64,000 bases of DNA from Dyella_B acidisoli (GCF_049532895.1 NZ_CP064031.1:372001-436000); one strand, 5' to 3'; numbered from the stretch's first letter, positions 51,836-62,572 are shown. Notes: generated by a model from the sequence alone, not told the origin. Translations and numbers: made by a program.

Positions 51836-51943
51836 GGTGAGGGGGCACCCTTGCCGCCATCTCACGTCAGCGCGTGCTTCGAATACAAGTTAGTCGTGGG
51901 GTTGACCCCTCACCCCAACCCTCTCCCCGGAGGGGAGAGGGAG
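51810..51943. repeat. CTCTCCCC-type paired palindromes between two glycosyltransferase genes
   Basis: Left unit CCTCTCCCCATCGGGGAGAG (51810-51829), right unit about 51905-51943, opposite orientation. The left unit encodes the C-terminal residues and stop of the upstream gene. Same family as 7276-7409 and 38200-38337. Confidence 0.85.
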
Positions 51944-51952
51944 CAGGGCGTG

Positions 51953-53029
51953 CTAGCCATCACTCAAAATACGCACAAACTCATCCGCAATCACGCGCGT
52001 GCTGAAATGCCGATCAATAAAATCGCGCGCCGCAACGCCCATCGGTTCACGCACTTCCGGCTCGCATAGTTTGAGGATGGCGTTGCGCCACGCCCCCGCA
52101 TTGCCGGGTGGCAACAGCAGGCCCGTAACGTTGGGAGAGAGTGTTTCGGGTACGCCGCCGATATTGCTGCCCAGCACCGGCGCGCAGGCTGCCTGCGCTT
52201 CCACCGACACGCGGCCGAAGGTCTCTGTCGCGATGGAGGGAAAAGCCAGCATCGAGATCGCGCTGTAGTACGGGTGCACGTCGTCGATCCAGCCGAGCAT
52301 GTGGTGACGGTGCGCAAAGGTACCGGCTTCGATGCGCTCACCGAGTTGTTGCGTGTCTGGGCCGTGGCCGAGCCATAAGCAATGCAGGCGCGACTCCTGT
52401 CCCATCGCGCCATCGAGTGCTTCCAGCAAACTAAAAATGCCCTTGCTGTGATGGATGCGGCCAAAGTAGCCGAGCACGATCGCGTCCTGTGGAATGCCAA
52501 GTTGGTGCAGGATTTCGCTGCGACGCTGCGCGTCAGGCTTGCACCACTCCATGTTCACCGGGTTGTACAGCACGCGCACCAGCTGCGGTGGCACGCCGCG
52601 TCCAAGATACGCCTGCCGTGCGTGGGCGGAAACAGCGAAGAACCGTTGTGCAAGACGCGGAACCAAATAACCCGACACCTTTCCCATCGGCGGTGTGCGA
52701 TGACGGAACAGTGCTACGGGCACGCTCAGCAAGCGGCTCATCAGGATCAGCGGCCAGTATTCCTTGCCGAAGTTGCCCACCAGCCAGTCCGGTTGCAGAT
52801 CGCGTGCGGCCTTGAACGTGGCGAAATAGCCGCGCAAGTCGAACACGTTGCGGAATTTCGCGAGATAGAGCTTCACGCCGGATTTGGCCAGCGCGTTGGC
52901 GATCAAGCCGTTCGGGTACACCACGGCACTGACCTGATGACCTGCTTCCACCATCGCCTGCGCGAGCGCCACGAAGTGCGTGGCCGCTCCGGTGTTTTCC
53001 GGATTGGTGCCGACGAAAAGAAATTTCAT
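51953..53029 (-). CDS. GT4-family glycosyltransferase
   Basis: A 358-residue GT-B enzyme starting MKFLFVGTNPENTGAATHFV; LVGNFGKEYWPLILMSRLL, VSAHARQAYLGRGV and LYNPVNMEWCKPD in the linker, and LGYFGRIHHSKGIFSLLEAL and AFPSIATETFGRVSVEAQAA with the E-x7-E donor site. It overlaps the stop of the upstream deacetylase gene by four bases (ATGA). It likely acts on LPS or another surface glycan; sugar unknown. Confidence 0.88.
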   Translation of the reverse strand: MKFLFVGTNPENTGAATHFVALAQAMVEAGHQVSAVVYPNGLIANALAKSGVKLYLAKFRNVFDLRGYFATFKAARDLQPDWLVGNFGKEYWPLILMSRLLSVPVALFRHRTPPMGKVSGYLVPRLAQRFFAVSAHARQAYLGRGVPPQLVRVLYNPVNMEWCKPDAQRRSEILHQLGIPQDAIVLGYFGRIHHSKGIFSLLEALDGAMGQESRLHCLWLGHGPDTQQLGERIEAGTFAHRHHMLGWIDDVHPYYSAISMLAFPSIATETFGRVSVEAQAACAPVLGSNIGGVPETLSPNVTGLLLPPGNAGAWRNAILKLCEPEVREPMGVAARDFIDRHFSTRVIADEFVRILSDG

Positions 53030-53775
53030 GCGTAGTCGCTCGAGTGCCCGTTTTGGCCGCGCTTGTCTTCGTATTGGGTGAATGCGCGCATGGCAAATTG
53101 CGGCAGCACATGATGGCGCGCAACTTGTACGCGCGGCAGGCGCCACAGGTTCATGCCGGTGGTTGCGCGTCCGCGTTGAGTTGTGGTGGCGGCGTCATAA
53201 CCCGATGCGCGCGTGACCTCGGCCACGCGATCGTCCATGTCGCCATAGGGATAGCAAAATTGCGTGATGGGTGCGCCAAGCACATCTTCCAGATCGGCCT
53301 TGCTGCCGGCGATCTCGTGGTGCAGCTGCGCATCGCTGCACTGGGTGAGATGCGGATGGCTGCGCGTGTGTGCACCGATCTCCATGCCGCCCTCGTGCCA
53401 CGTGCGCAATTGTGCCGGTGTCATCAAGGGCTTTTGGATGCCGAGTTTTTCTGCATCCCAGTTGTTGTAGCGGCCGATGCTGCCGCTCACTACGTAGCAC
53501 GTGGCAGTAAAGCCATAGCGCTGCAGTGCCGGCAACGCGGATTCGAGATTGTCGACGTAACCGTCGTCCAGCGTGATCACCGCGATGCGGCCTTGTTTGT
53601 CGCCACGCAGATACGGCATCGCGTCGGACATCGAAAGGCCGGTGTAGCCGAGTCGCTTGAGCAACCACATCTGCCGCGCGAACGCGCCCGGACTCACGTA
53701 CAGGCTGCGCCAGCGCTTAAGGTCGCGCGGTGCCTGGGCAACGTTGTGGTACATGAAGATGGGATAGGCGGACAT
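53026..53775 (-). CDS. Polysaccharide deacetylase (NodB-type)
   Basis: A 249-residue carbohydrate esterase 4 protein: MYHNVAQ, the metal/catalytic pattern AVITLDDGYVDNLESALP (Asp-Asp), GAHTRSHPHLTQ (His-x3-His) and CYPYGDMDDRV. No clear signal peptide, so it may work in the cytoplasm on lipid-linked sugars or be a lipid-carrier deacetylase. Start at MSAYPIF chosen; upstream codons do not fit the family. Translationally coupled to the glycosyltransferase that follows. Confidence 0.9.
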   Translation of the reverse strand: MSAYPIFMYHNVAQAPRDLKRWRSLYVSPGAFARQMWLLKRLGYTGLSMSDAMPYLRGDKQGRIAVITLDDGYVDNLESALPALQRYGFTATCYVVSGSIGRYNNWDAEKLGIQKPLMTPAQLRTWHEGGMEIGAHTRSHPHLTQCSDAQLHHEIAGSKADLEDVLGAPITQFCYPYGDMDDRVAEVTRASGYDAATTTQRGRATTGMNLWRLPRVQVARHHVLPQFAMRAFTQYEDKRGQNGHSSDYA

Positions 53776-53843
53776 GGGCTCGGTGAAGCATAGGCTCGCG
53801 CCATTGTCGCATTGGACGGCCCCCGTAGGTTGGCGCAGGCCTG

Positions 53844-54779
53844 TCAGTAGATCGGGGGGGCGCCTTCGGGACGTGTCTTGAAGCGCTTGTGCACCCACAG
53901 ATACTGCTCTGGCGCTTCTCGCACCATGTCTTCGATGCAGTGATTGACGCGTGCGGTATCGGCCTCTGCATCTGCGCTGGGCATGTTTTCCAGCGGCGCG
54001 CCCAGGCGCAAGACATAGCCCTGGCTACCCGGCAGTCGGCGGTGGAAGAACGGCACGACAACGGAACGGGACAGGCGCGCGAGATGGTGGGTGCCAGTGA
54101 TGGTGGCGGCAATTACGCCGAAGAACGGCACGAAGGCGTTGTCCTTGCTGCGCATGTCCTGGTCGGGCGCGTACCACAACGTGCCGCCGCTACGCAGGTA
54201 TTTCACTGTGCCGCGGATGTCGTCCTTGTCGAACATGGCGCGCGCGTAGCCCAGGCGTGCGCGTAGCACAGTCCATTCGAACGCGGCGTTGTCCATGCGC
54301 CGGTACATGCCGGCAATGCGGATGCGCTGCGAAACCAATCGCGCGCACAGTTCCAGATGCGAGAAATGTCCGCCGACCAGGAGCACACCACGCCCGTCGG
54401 CGTGCGCGGCTTCGAGATGTTCCAGTCCTTCGATGGTGACCGGTATTTTTCGGATGGCGCGATCCGAGCCCATCCAGCCCAGGGCGAATTCGATCAGCAT
54501 CAAGCCGATGTCGCGCAGATGGGCATCTACCAGCGCCGCCTGCGCCTTTGCATCCAGCTCCGGAAAGCACAACGCGACATTGGTGGCCGCCACCTTGCGC
54601 CGGGGCGAGGGAAAGCGCTCGATCATCCAGCCCAGCGCACGCCCAATGCCCATCAACACCGGGAACGGCAACATGGCGACGAGCTTCATCACACCCACGC
54701 CGACCCAGGCGGGCCAGAGGCGTGGTGCGAGCAGGGAGCGGGTGAAAGGGGGATAAGGTGTTCCGGGCATTCGGGTCAT
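53844..54779 (-). CDS. Lipid A late acyltransferase (LpxL/HtrB family)
   Basis: A 311-residue membrane-associated acyltransferase. LLVGGHFSHLELCARL carries the H-x4-E catalytic pair (His about 138, Glu about 143), then IAGMYRRMDNAAFEW, TLWYAPDQDMRSKDNAFVPF and HKRFKTRPEG, the standard LpxL/LpxM pattern; it adds a secondary acyl chain to Kdo2-lipid A. Start uncertain by three codons (54779 or 54770); no clear ribosome site. It is divergent from waaA, which supplies its Kdo2 substrate. Confidence 0.93.
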   Translation of the reverse strand: MTRMPGTPYPPFTRSLLAPRLWPAWVGVGVMKLVAMLPFPVLMGIGRALGWMIERFPSPRRKVAATNVALCFPELDAKAQAALVDAHLRDIGLMLIEFALGWMGSDRAIRKIPVTIEGLEHLEAAHADGRGVLLVGGHFSHLELCARLVSQRIRIAGMYRRMDNAAFEWTVLRARLGYARAMFDKDDIRGTVKYLRSGGTLWYAPDQDMRSKDNAFVPFFGVIAATITGTHHLARLSRSVVVPFFHRRLPGSQGYVLRLGAPLENMPSADAEADTARVNHCIEDMVREAPEQYLWVHKRFKTRPEGAPPIY

Positions 54780-54798
54780 TGTAGCGGCACACGCGTCG

Positions 54799-54826
54799 GT
54801 TCCCTCCTCTTTGGGGAGGGGGGCGT
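54799..54826. repeat. Single CCCTCC/GGGAGG palindrome
   Basis: TTCCCTCCTCTTTGGGGAGGG: a single half of the CTCTCCCC family in the gap between the acyltransferase and waaA genes. Confidence 0.5.
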
Positions 54827-54866
54827 TGTGCCCCGTATACTTCCGCGTTCCGGACAGGAATCGACG

Positions 54867-56132
54867 TTGCGCTATCTCTATACCCTCCTGATGTACCTCG
54901 CCACGCCGGTGCTTGTACTGCGGTTGCTGACGCGTGGGATGCGTTACGGCAACTATCACCAGCGCTGGCCGGAGCGTTTCGGGATCTTCAAGGCACCGGA
55001 TCTGCGCGGCAGCATCTGGGTGCACGCGGTATCGGTGGGCGAGGTGAACGCGGCGGAGCCGCTGATCAAGGCGCTGCGCGATGACTATCCGAATGCGCCG
55101 CTGGTGGTTACCACCGTCACGCCGACCGGTTCGGCGCGCGTGCAACAGTTGTTTGGCGACAGCGTGTTTCATGTGTATCTGCCATACGACTTGCCATTTT
55201 CCGTGCATCGTTTCTTGAAACAGGTACGGCCTCGCCTGGCGCTGATCGTGGAGACAGAAATATGGCCGAACTTGTATTTCGGCTGTTACCGGCGCGGTAT
55301 TCCGCTGATGATCGTCAATGCACGCCTGTCCGGACGCTCGCTGCGTGGTTATGCGCCGATGCGCGCACTATTGCGCTCGGCGTTGCGTGGCGTGCGGCAT
55401 ATTTCGGCGCAGTCGCGCACCGACGCGGCGCGCTATCGGTTGCTGGGTGCCGATCCGGCACTGGTCACCGTCAGCGGCAACCTGAAATTCGATATGCCCA
55501 TACCGGAAGGTGCGCAGGAAGCTGGCGAGGCGTTCCGTCAACAGTGGGGTCGCTTGCGGCCGGTATGGATTGCCGCCAGTACGCATGAAGGCGAGGAGCT
55601 GGCGGTGCTGGAAGCGCACCTGGAAGTGCTCAAGCGGCTCCCGGATGCCTTGTTGCTGATCGCGCCACGCCATCCCGAGCGCTTTCGATTGGTCGAACAT
55701 TCGGTCCGCAGCCTGGGCTTCACCATGGCCGTGCGCAGCGCCGATCGTGTGCCGGGTGAGTCGCATCAGGTTTTTCTGATCGACACGATGGGCGAGCTGA
55801 TGCAGTTCTTTGCAGCGTCCGATGTGGCCTTCGTGGGCGGCAGCCTGGTGCCGATCGGTGGCCACAATGTGCTTGAGCCGGCGGCGCTATCTCGGCCTGT
55901 GCTGGTAGGGCCGCATACCTTCAATTTCGAGGAAATCACCTTGACGCTCATTCGCGGCGGCGGCGCGAAGCGTGTGCTGGAAAGCGAAGCGTTGGGTGCC
56001 GAAGTGCTCGATCTGCTGCAGGACGAAGCGAGCTGCAAGCAGATGGGATGTCAGGCACGTGTGGTGTTCGATAGCGAACGCGGCGCTGTGGAGCGGGTGA
56101 TGCGGTTGATTGATCGGATGTTGCAGGAGTAA
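54867..56132 (+). CDS. waaA: 3-deoxy-D-manno-octulosonic acid (Kdo) transferase
   Basis: WaaA adds Kdo to lipid IVA, the start of the LPS core. 421 residues from a TTG start (LRYLYTLLMYLATPVLVLR), which is the only start matching family length; ACAGGA lies upstream. N-terminal anchor helix, then SIWVHAVSVGEVNAAEPL with the catalytic Glu (about 59), TTVTPTGSARVQQLFGD, ETEIWPNLYFGCYRRGIP and FVGGSLVPIGGHNVLEPAAL. Full length. Divergent from the LpxL-type gene. Confidence 0.95.
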   Translation: MRYLYTLLMYLATPVLVLRLLTRGMRYGNYHQRWPERFGIFKAPDLRGSIWVHAVSVGEVNAAEPLIKALRDDYPNAPLVVTTVTPTGSARVQQLFGDSVFHVYLPYDLPFSVHRFLKQVRPRLALIVETEIWPNLYFGCYRRGIPLMIVNARLSGRSLRGYAPMRALLRSALRGVRHISAQSRTDAARYRLLGADPALVTVSGNLKFDMPIPEGAQEAGEAFRQQWGRLRPVWIAASTHEGEELAVLEAHLEVLKRLPDALLLIAPRHPERFRLVEHSVRSLGFTMAVRSADRVPGESHQVFLIDTMGELMQFFAASDVAFVGGSLVPIGGHNVLEPAALSRPVLVGPHTFNFEEITLTLIRGGGAKRVLESEALGAEVLDLLQDEASCKQMGCQARVVFDSERGAVERVMRLIDRMLQE

Positions 56133-56200
56133 CGCACGCAGATTTTTTCTTCGGGTGGGTTGGTAGTGCATTGGATGCGTTGCCAATCTTCGAGCCATAA

Positions 56201-56228
56201 AAAAGGCCAGGAAATCCTGGCCTTCTTT
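56201..56228. terminator. Bidirectional intrinsic terminator between waaA and tolC
   Basis: AAAAGGCCAGGA and TCCTGGCCTTCTTT form a stem of at least ten pairs with a very short loop, flanked by an A run on the left and T-rich sequence on the right, between two convergent genes. Confidence 0.9.
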
Positions 56229-56245
56229 GCTATCGATACCATCGA

Positions 56246-57580
56246 TCACTGCAACAGTGAGTTGACGTACTCCATATCATCGTAGCCGATGGTGCCGGAC
56301 GATTGCTTCAGCAGCAGGCGATTGAGCACTAGCTGATGGCGCGCGGTGGAGTAGGTGCTTTGTGCGGAGGTCAGCGTCTGAATGGAGGTCAGCACGTCCA
56401 GGATGATCTGCGTACCCACCTGGAAGCCGGCCTTGGTGGCGTCCACGGCTTTCTGTGCGGATTCCACGGCTGCCTTACCGGATTCCACTTCGCTGATGCC
56501 AGCGATCACCGAGTTGTAGTAGTTCAGCGTGTTCTGCGTGACCTGGCGACGGGTCAGTTCCAGCGAATCCTGCGCTTCGTCGCGCTGATCGATCGACTGG
56601 CGCACCTTCGACTGTGTGAGGCCACCAGAGAAAATTGGCACCGACAGCGTCAAGCCGATGGTGTTGCCCCAGCGGCCGTTGCCGGTTGCGCCGATCTGGT
56701 TGGCGCTGCCGTTTTCCAGCCACGCAGTGCTCTTGGCGCGGGTAAGGCTGGCACTGATGGTGGGCAAATGACCGGCACGCGCCGCGTTGATGGAATGCTC
56801 CGCGGCATCCACGGAGAGTTGTGCGGCGGCCAGGGTGGGGTTGTTCTTCATGGCGCTGTCCACCCAGTTCTGCGGATCGGCCGGCGCTGGTGGATCCATC
56901 GGCAAGTCAGGACGCAGCTTCTTCAGATCACCTACCGGCTTGCCGGTGATAACGCTCAGCGCCTGGCGATCGTTGGCCAGCGTGTTCTCAATAGTGACGG
57001 TGTTCGCCTTGGCGGCTTCGTATAACGACTTGGACTGATAGAGGTTGGTGATGGCGGCAATGCCAACCTTGTATTGCTGTTCTGCCTGGTCGTAGGTAAC
57101 GCGAAAGGCTTCTTCGTTTGCTTTCGCAACGGCGACCTGCTCTTCGTCATTCAGCACCGTGAAGTAGGCGCTGGCCACGCGCACGAATAATTCCTGCGCA
57201 GCGGCCTCATAGGTTTTTTCCTGTGAATCTGAGGTCGAATGCGCAGCTTGCAGGTTCGCAATGTCGGACAGGTTGAGGATGGTCTGGTCCACGCTGGCCG
57301 AGATTGAGCGCGTACGCTCATGACCTGGGTCGCGGTGGAGGTCGGCGTTGTAGCCGGTACTGCTTGTCTGCTGCAGACTCATGCCGCCATTGATCTGCGG
57401 CAGCAACAGCGCGCGCGCCTGCGGAACACCTTCGTGGACGGCAAGACGAGTAGCGTCAGCCTGTGCCAGCACAGGATCGTTTGCACGCGCCTGACGGTAT
57501 GCATCCAGCAAATCCTCGCCATAGCTGGGCAGGGAGACTGCGGCCAGGGACAGGGCAAGGGTCAGAAGCTTCAAGCGCAT
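56246..57580 (-). CDS. tolC: TolC-family outer-membrane efflux/secretion channel
   Basis: A 444-residue protein with signal peptide (LTLALSLAAVSLPSYG) and two TolC repeats: DLLDAYRQARANDPVLAQAD and LPQINGGMSLQQT in the first, AAQLSVDAAEHSINAARAGHLP and IGLTLSVPIFSGGLTQSKVRQ in the second, with the long helical stretches (SAQKAVDATKAGFQVGTQ). TolC joins inner-membrane exporters to the outside. Start at MRLKLL chosen for the signal peptide. It lies just after pcm on the same strand, a usual pairing. Confidence 0.94.
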   Translation of the reverse strand: MRLKLLTLALSLAAVSLPSYGEDLLDAYRQARANDPVLAQADATRLAVHEGVPQARALLLPQINGGMSLQQTSSTGYNADLHRDPGHERTRSISASVDQTILNLSDIANLQAAHSTSDSQEKTYEAAAQELFVRVASAYFTVLNDEEQVAVAKANEEAFRVTYDQAEQQYKVGIAAITNLYQSKSLYEAAKANTVTIENTLANDRQALSVITGKPVGDLKKLRPDLPMDPPAPADPQNWVDSAMKNNPTLAAAQLSVDAAEHSINAARAGHLPTISASLTRAKSTAWLENGSANQIGATGNGRWGNTIGLTLSVPIFSGGLTQSKVRQSIDQRDEAQDSLELTRRQVTQNTLNYYNSVIAGISEVESGKAAVESAQKAVDATKAGFQVGTQIILDVLTSIQTLTSAQSTYSTARHQLVLNRLLLKQSSGTIGYDDMEYVNSLLQ

Positions 57581-57609
57581 GGTTTGCCTCGTAGGTTCGA
57601 AAATCGGGG

Positions 57610-58269
57610 TCAAAAAACGAAACGGCGAGGAGGTTCGGCGTGCGCGAGATAGGGAAGATCCGTCTCGAACAAGCTTTCCTCGCGGTAACGGCCGTTGCCT
57701 TCGTGCGTGAACACCACTACCTGCTGCACCGGCGACTCTCCACGGATGGCGAGCAACCGGCCGCCGGGTTTGAGCCAGCCGAGGAAACGATCGGGGATAC
57801 GGTAGACGGCGCCAGTGACAACCACAGCATCAAACGTGCCCTGCGGCTGCCAGCTGTTCACGGCCTCACCCGTCACGAGCTGTACGTTGGCAATGCCGGC
57901 AGCCTTGAGGCGCTCGCCTGCGGTCGCGGTGAAGTCCTCATGGACGTCCACGCTGGTGACCTGCGCGGCGAGATTGGCCAGGCAGGCGGTGAGAAAGCCC
58001 GAGCCGGTGCCGATTTCCAGCACGCTGTCTTCGGGTTTCAGCTCCAGTGCCTGCAGCACGCGGCCTTCCAGCACCGGCTTCATCATCATTTCGCCGTGCC
58101 CGAGCGGCAGGTTCAGATCAGCAAAGGCCAGTTGGCGATGAGCGGACGGGACGAAATCCTCGCGGCGAACGTGACGCAGCACGTCAAGTACGCGACCATC
58201 CAGCACCTCCCAGGGGCGCACCTGGTTCTCAACCATGTTTTGACGCGCCTGATCGAAGTTCATCGCCAT
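57610..58269 (-). CDS. pcm: Protein-L-isoaspartate O-methyltransferase family protein
   Basis: A 219-residue SAM methyltransferase: NMVENQVRPWEVLDGRVLDV, REDFVPSAHRQLAFAD, the SAM site EDSVLEIGTGSGFLTACLA and FDAVVVTGAVYRIPDRFLG. It repairs isoaspartyl residues in the classic family; this branch, found next to tolC in many proteobacteria, has a slightly altered active-site loop (VTGAV instead of the usual) and its substrate is less certain. Upstream of tolC with 29 bp between. Confidence 0.9.
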   Translation of the reverse strand: MAMNFDQARQNMVENQVRPWEVLDGRVLDVLRHVRREDFVPSAHRQLAFADLNLPLGHGEMMMKPVLEGRVLQALELKPEDSVLEIGTGSGFLTACLANLAAQVTSVDVHEDFTATAGERLKAAGIANVQLVTGEAVNSWQPQGTFDAVVVTGAVYRIPDRFLGWLKPGGRLLAIRGESPVQQVVVFTHEGNGRYREESLFETDLPYLAHAEPPRRFVF

Positions 58270-58431
58270 GGAAAACAAGCCTGTGTGGATCGAAAAAAGG
58301 TCAAAAAGGATAAGCGTTTAGACCCTGTTTCGACAATGGTAAGGTTGCGGTGCGACATGCTTTGCACGAAGTGCCGGAAGTCATCGCGATGACCTGACGT
58401 AAGTCATGCAATGTCCTGTGTCCGCGGACAT

Positions 58432-58740
58432 TTACGCGCTTTTCCGATGATCGCGAACGGTGCTCAGACCTACCCCAACAGGCAAGTGCGCGAGCGCCAT
58501 TTCGGTGCTTATGCCCAGTGCTGCATCCAGTCGTTTGATGCGCCCAAGCAACCATTCACCCCTTTCTCCGGCCGCCACGCACCACCAGGCCAGCCAGCGG
58601 CATAGACGATGCTTGTCATTGGCATCCAGAGTCGGAATGACGGTCCGGATCGCAAACACCTGTCTGCGCGCTGTCCGGCCCGCTTCCAGCCATTCCGACA
58701 GCAGGCGTTGGGCCTTGCGGTAGGGAGGGCTGAGCGCCAT
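58432..58740 (-). CDS. Hypothetical protein, possible small gene
   Basis: An open frame of 102 codons in the pcm-TetR gap, starting MALSPPYRKAQRLLSEWLEA. Codon use (CTG, GAA, GCG, CGC) looks like the neighbours' and the protein has plausible amphipathic helices (RLCRWLAWWCVAAGERGEWL), but no family is recognised and no ribosome site is evident. An alternative start is seven codons earlier. It could be a small unknown gene or a chance frame. Confidence 0.4.
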   Translation of the reverse strand: MALSPPYRKAQRLLSEWLEAGRTARRQVFAIRTVIPTLDANDKHRLCRWLAWWCVAAGERGEWLLGRIKRLDAALGISTEMALAHLPVGVGLSTVRDHRKSA

Positions 58741-58846
58741 TTCTGGGGTAGTTGCGCACATTGGCCGAAATATTCGGTATCATTCAGAAAATAAGTAAAC
58801 CGACCCGTATAATAAATTGGGTTTTTTGATTTGTGAAGGTGCATCC
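58741..58846 (+). promoter_or_regulatory. Promoter region of the TetR gene
   Basis: AT-rich sequence with TATAATAAATT at about 58808-58818, a good -10-type element, near the start of the TetR gene. GACCC and GGGTT flank it and may be part of an operator. Confidence 0.4.
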
Positions 58847-59503
58847 ATGAACTCGATCCCGCTGACCAAGCCGCATGGGCCAGGCCGCCCTAAGGACATG
58901 GAAAAGCGCGCGGCCATCCTCGACGCTGCCAAGGCTCTGTTCATACGCAACGCCTTTGCCGGTACCAGCATGGATGCCATCGCCGCGGAGGCGGGCGTAT
59001 CCAAGCTCACGGTCTATAGTCACTTTGGCGATAAGGACAACCTGTTCCGCGAGGTCATCCGCGCACGCATCCAGGACCTGTTGCCCGAAGAGACCTACCA
59101 GTTCGATCCCAGTGCCGATATCGGCGACATCCTCCATCGCATCGCCCAGACCCACGCGCATCTGGATTGCAATCCGGAAACCGTGGGCACATTCCGCGCC
59201 ATCCTCAGCGACTGCCGTCAGGGCAACCCCCGCTACGGCAAGCTGATGTGGGAAGAAGGCCCGATGCGTTCAAAGGCCCTGCTGGAGCGTCTGCTGCAGC
59301 AAGCGACTGATGCGGGCATGCTCGATATTGCTGATGTGCCTCGTGCGGCCATCCAGTTCATCTCGCTGATCAAGGGCGACATGATGATGCGACATATGTT
59401 CGGTTGCGTGGATTGCGCGCAGGCCTATGCCAAAGAAATCGAGGAAAACGCCCGCGCCAGCGTCACGATGTTCCTGCGCGCTTACGCGCCGTCGCAGCAC
59501 TGA
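58847..59503 (+). CDS. TetR/AcrR-family transcriptional regulator
   Basis: A 218-residue regulator: the TetR DNA-binding domain is at about 15-60 (RAAILDAAKALFIRNAFAGT, IAAEAGVSKLTVYSHFGDKD), followed by a helical ligand domain (TFRAILSDCRQGNPRYG, with AefR-type residues). It is next to pcm-tolC, where a TetR repressor often controls tolC; here it is convergent-to-divergent, so the link is only by proximity. GAAGG precedes the start. Confidence 0.9.
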   Translation: MNSIPLTKPHGPGRPKDMEKRAAILDAAKALFIRNAFAGTSMDAIAAEAGVSKLTVYSHFGDKDNLFREVIRARIQDLLPEETYQFDPSADIGDILHRIAQTHAHLDCNPETVGTFRAILSDCRQGNPRYGKLMWEEGPMRSKALLERLLQQATDAGMLDIADVPRAAIQFISLIKGDMMMRHMFGCVDCAQAYAKEIEENARASVTMFLRAYAPSQH

Positions 59504-59527
59504 ATCGGCATCTGCACTCGTTTATCA

Positions 59528-59561
59528 CCCCGCTTCATGGTCAAATAGCGGGGTTGTTGTT
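59528..59561 (+). terminator. Intrinsic terminator after the TetR gene
   Basis: CCCCGC (59528-59533) and GCGGGG (59548-59553) around a 14-base loop, followed by TTGTTGTT, 24 bp after the stop. It separates the TetR gene from the thiC riboswitch. Confidence 0.7.
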
Positions 59562-59562
59562 A

Positions 59563-59644
59563 GGAAGCGGGGGTGCCGACCGCAGTCGGCTGAGAGAGTC
59601 CCTTCGAACCTGATCCGGTTAGCACCGGTGTAGGGAGCTTCGCC
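59563..59644 (+). ncRNA. TPP riboswitch (THI element) of thiC
   Basis: Conserved THI-box parts are visible in order: GGGGTGCC, GGCTGAGAGAGTCCC (the CUGAGA core), CCTGATCCGGTTAGCACCGG and GTAGGGAGC. It controls the thiamine gene thiC downstream, shutting it off when thiamine pyrophosphate binds (established for the class). Confidence 0.95.
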
Positions 59645-59712
59645 GCACGGACCAACGCCGTGCGTTGGCGCCATCGCTTCAGTCGTTGATATGCGAATCC
59701 GTTCGCAAAACC

Positions 59713-59737
59713 CCGCACATCCATGTGCGGACTTTTC
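59713..59737 (+). terminator. Possible expression-platform hairpin of the TPP riboswitch
   Basis: CCGCACAT (59713-59720) pairs perfectly with ATGTGCGG (59723-59730) and is followed by ACTTTTC. The weak T run makes a terminator uncertain; it may instead act at the level of translation. Confidence 0.4.
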
Positions 59738-59780
59738 AACAAAGCGCGTCCTGTTGGGACATCGCTTCAGTACTGGACGA

Positions 59781-61664
<1,884 letters not shown>

Positions 61665-61745
61665 TGCCTGGATTTCCCCCGTAGATGGGGAAGTCTTGCC
61701 GTGGCGTTTCCCCGGGATCAAGTCCGGGGAAGCTTCAGGATCGTC

Positions 61746-61955
61746 TCACTGGCGATTCGAGCCTGGCACGCAGAAGAACAAGAACAGCGATCCCACCGCC
61801 AGCGCCCGCCACATATCCGTCAGTCCGTGGTTCGCCATCACCGGCAGATGCGTTAACTGGAAAACCGAGAACAGGAAAAGCAAGGCCAGAACGATCTGGC
61901 CAAAGCCCCGTTTCATTCGCGTCATGGGCGCTGTGCGTGACGTTGGAATCTTCAT
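61746..61955 (-). CDS. Small membrane protein, hypothetical
   Basis: A 69-residue protein starting MKIPTSRTAPMTRMKRGFG with two hydrophobic segments (QIVLALLFLFSVFQL and MWRALAVGSLFLFFCVPG). No family recognised. Basic N-terminus and helix pattern fit a two-pass inner-membrane protein. A longer version starting at 62024 has poorer residue composition. Convergent with thiC. Confidence 0.55.
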   Translation of the reverse strand: MKIPTSRTAPMTRMKRGFGQIVLALLFLFSVFQLTHLPVMANHGLTDMWRALAVGSLFLFFCVPGSNRQ

Positions 61956-62044
61956 GTCCGGCATTCTCTGGCTCCGTGCATAAAGTTGCGATATGGCATT
62001 TGCGGTCTGCCGTATAAATCCCATAAAAAAACGGGTTTAAAAGC

Positions 62045-62572
62045 TTAAGCTCGTGGAATCCTGGCCTGATATTCCGCCTCCATTCGTGCATGCGTTTTCC
62101 AGAATGCCGGCGGTTCACGCCCGCTGAGACGATCGGCCAGTATGTCCAGATGCGTATGCCAGCCGCCGGCGATCCTGGTCAGCATGTCGTAAGAAGTGAG
62201 CCGTGTGTGCGTGAGCACCAGCAGCACTTTGTCACCCTGTGAGGTGAGTTCAAAACGCACCTCCATGTCGCCGCCGAAGGTATACGCCAGGGCGTATGGC
62301 GGATCATAGGTGAGCACACGCCCTTCCGAACGCACTTCGCCAGCGTGATCCGCGTATTTCTCGGGCGGCGGGTCGTCGTGTTTCGACAGTTTGCCGTTGT
62401 TGAACACATGCTCGGCTTTTCCGCCGACCTTCGGTTCGATCGGCCCGGAGGAAAACCATTGCCCGCGTTTTTCCGAATCGGTGAGGTAGCTCCAAATACG
62501 TGTGATGGGGCCTGGCAGCAGGCGTTCGAAGCGGATTGAAGTGGGTTCGGTGACAACGCCGTAGTCGGTCAT
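62045..62572 (-). CDS. SRPBCC/AHSA1-family protein
   Basis: A 175-residue START/Bet v1-like fold protein of the AHSA1 (activator of Hsp90 ATPase homolog 1-like) type: IRFERLLPGPITRIWSYLTD, RGQWFSSGPIEPKVGG, TYDPPYALAYTFGGDMEV and GGWHTHLDILADRL. The family binds hydrophobic ligands or has unknown roles. It starts six bases after the AraC gene stop, so the two form an operon. Start chosen at MTDYGVVTE. Confidence 0.9.
   Translation of the reverse strand: MTDYGVVTEPTSIRFERLLPGPITRIWSYLTDSEKRGQWFSSGPIEPKVGGKAEHVFNNGKLSKHDDPPPEKYADHAGEVRSEGRVLTYDPPYALAYTFGGDMEVRFELTSQGDKVLLVLTHTRLTSYDMLTRIAGGWHTHLDILADRLSGREPPAFWKTHARMEAEYQARIPRA

Noticed and set aside
61735..62118. 127-codon minus-strand frame after thiC
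   Set aside because: It overlaps the more plausible small membrane protein in another frame and the SRPBCC gene, and has no hydrophobic or family pattern.
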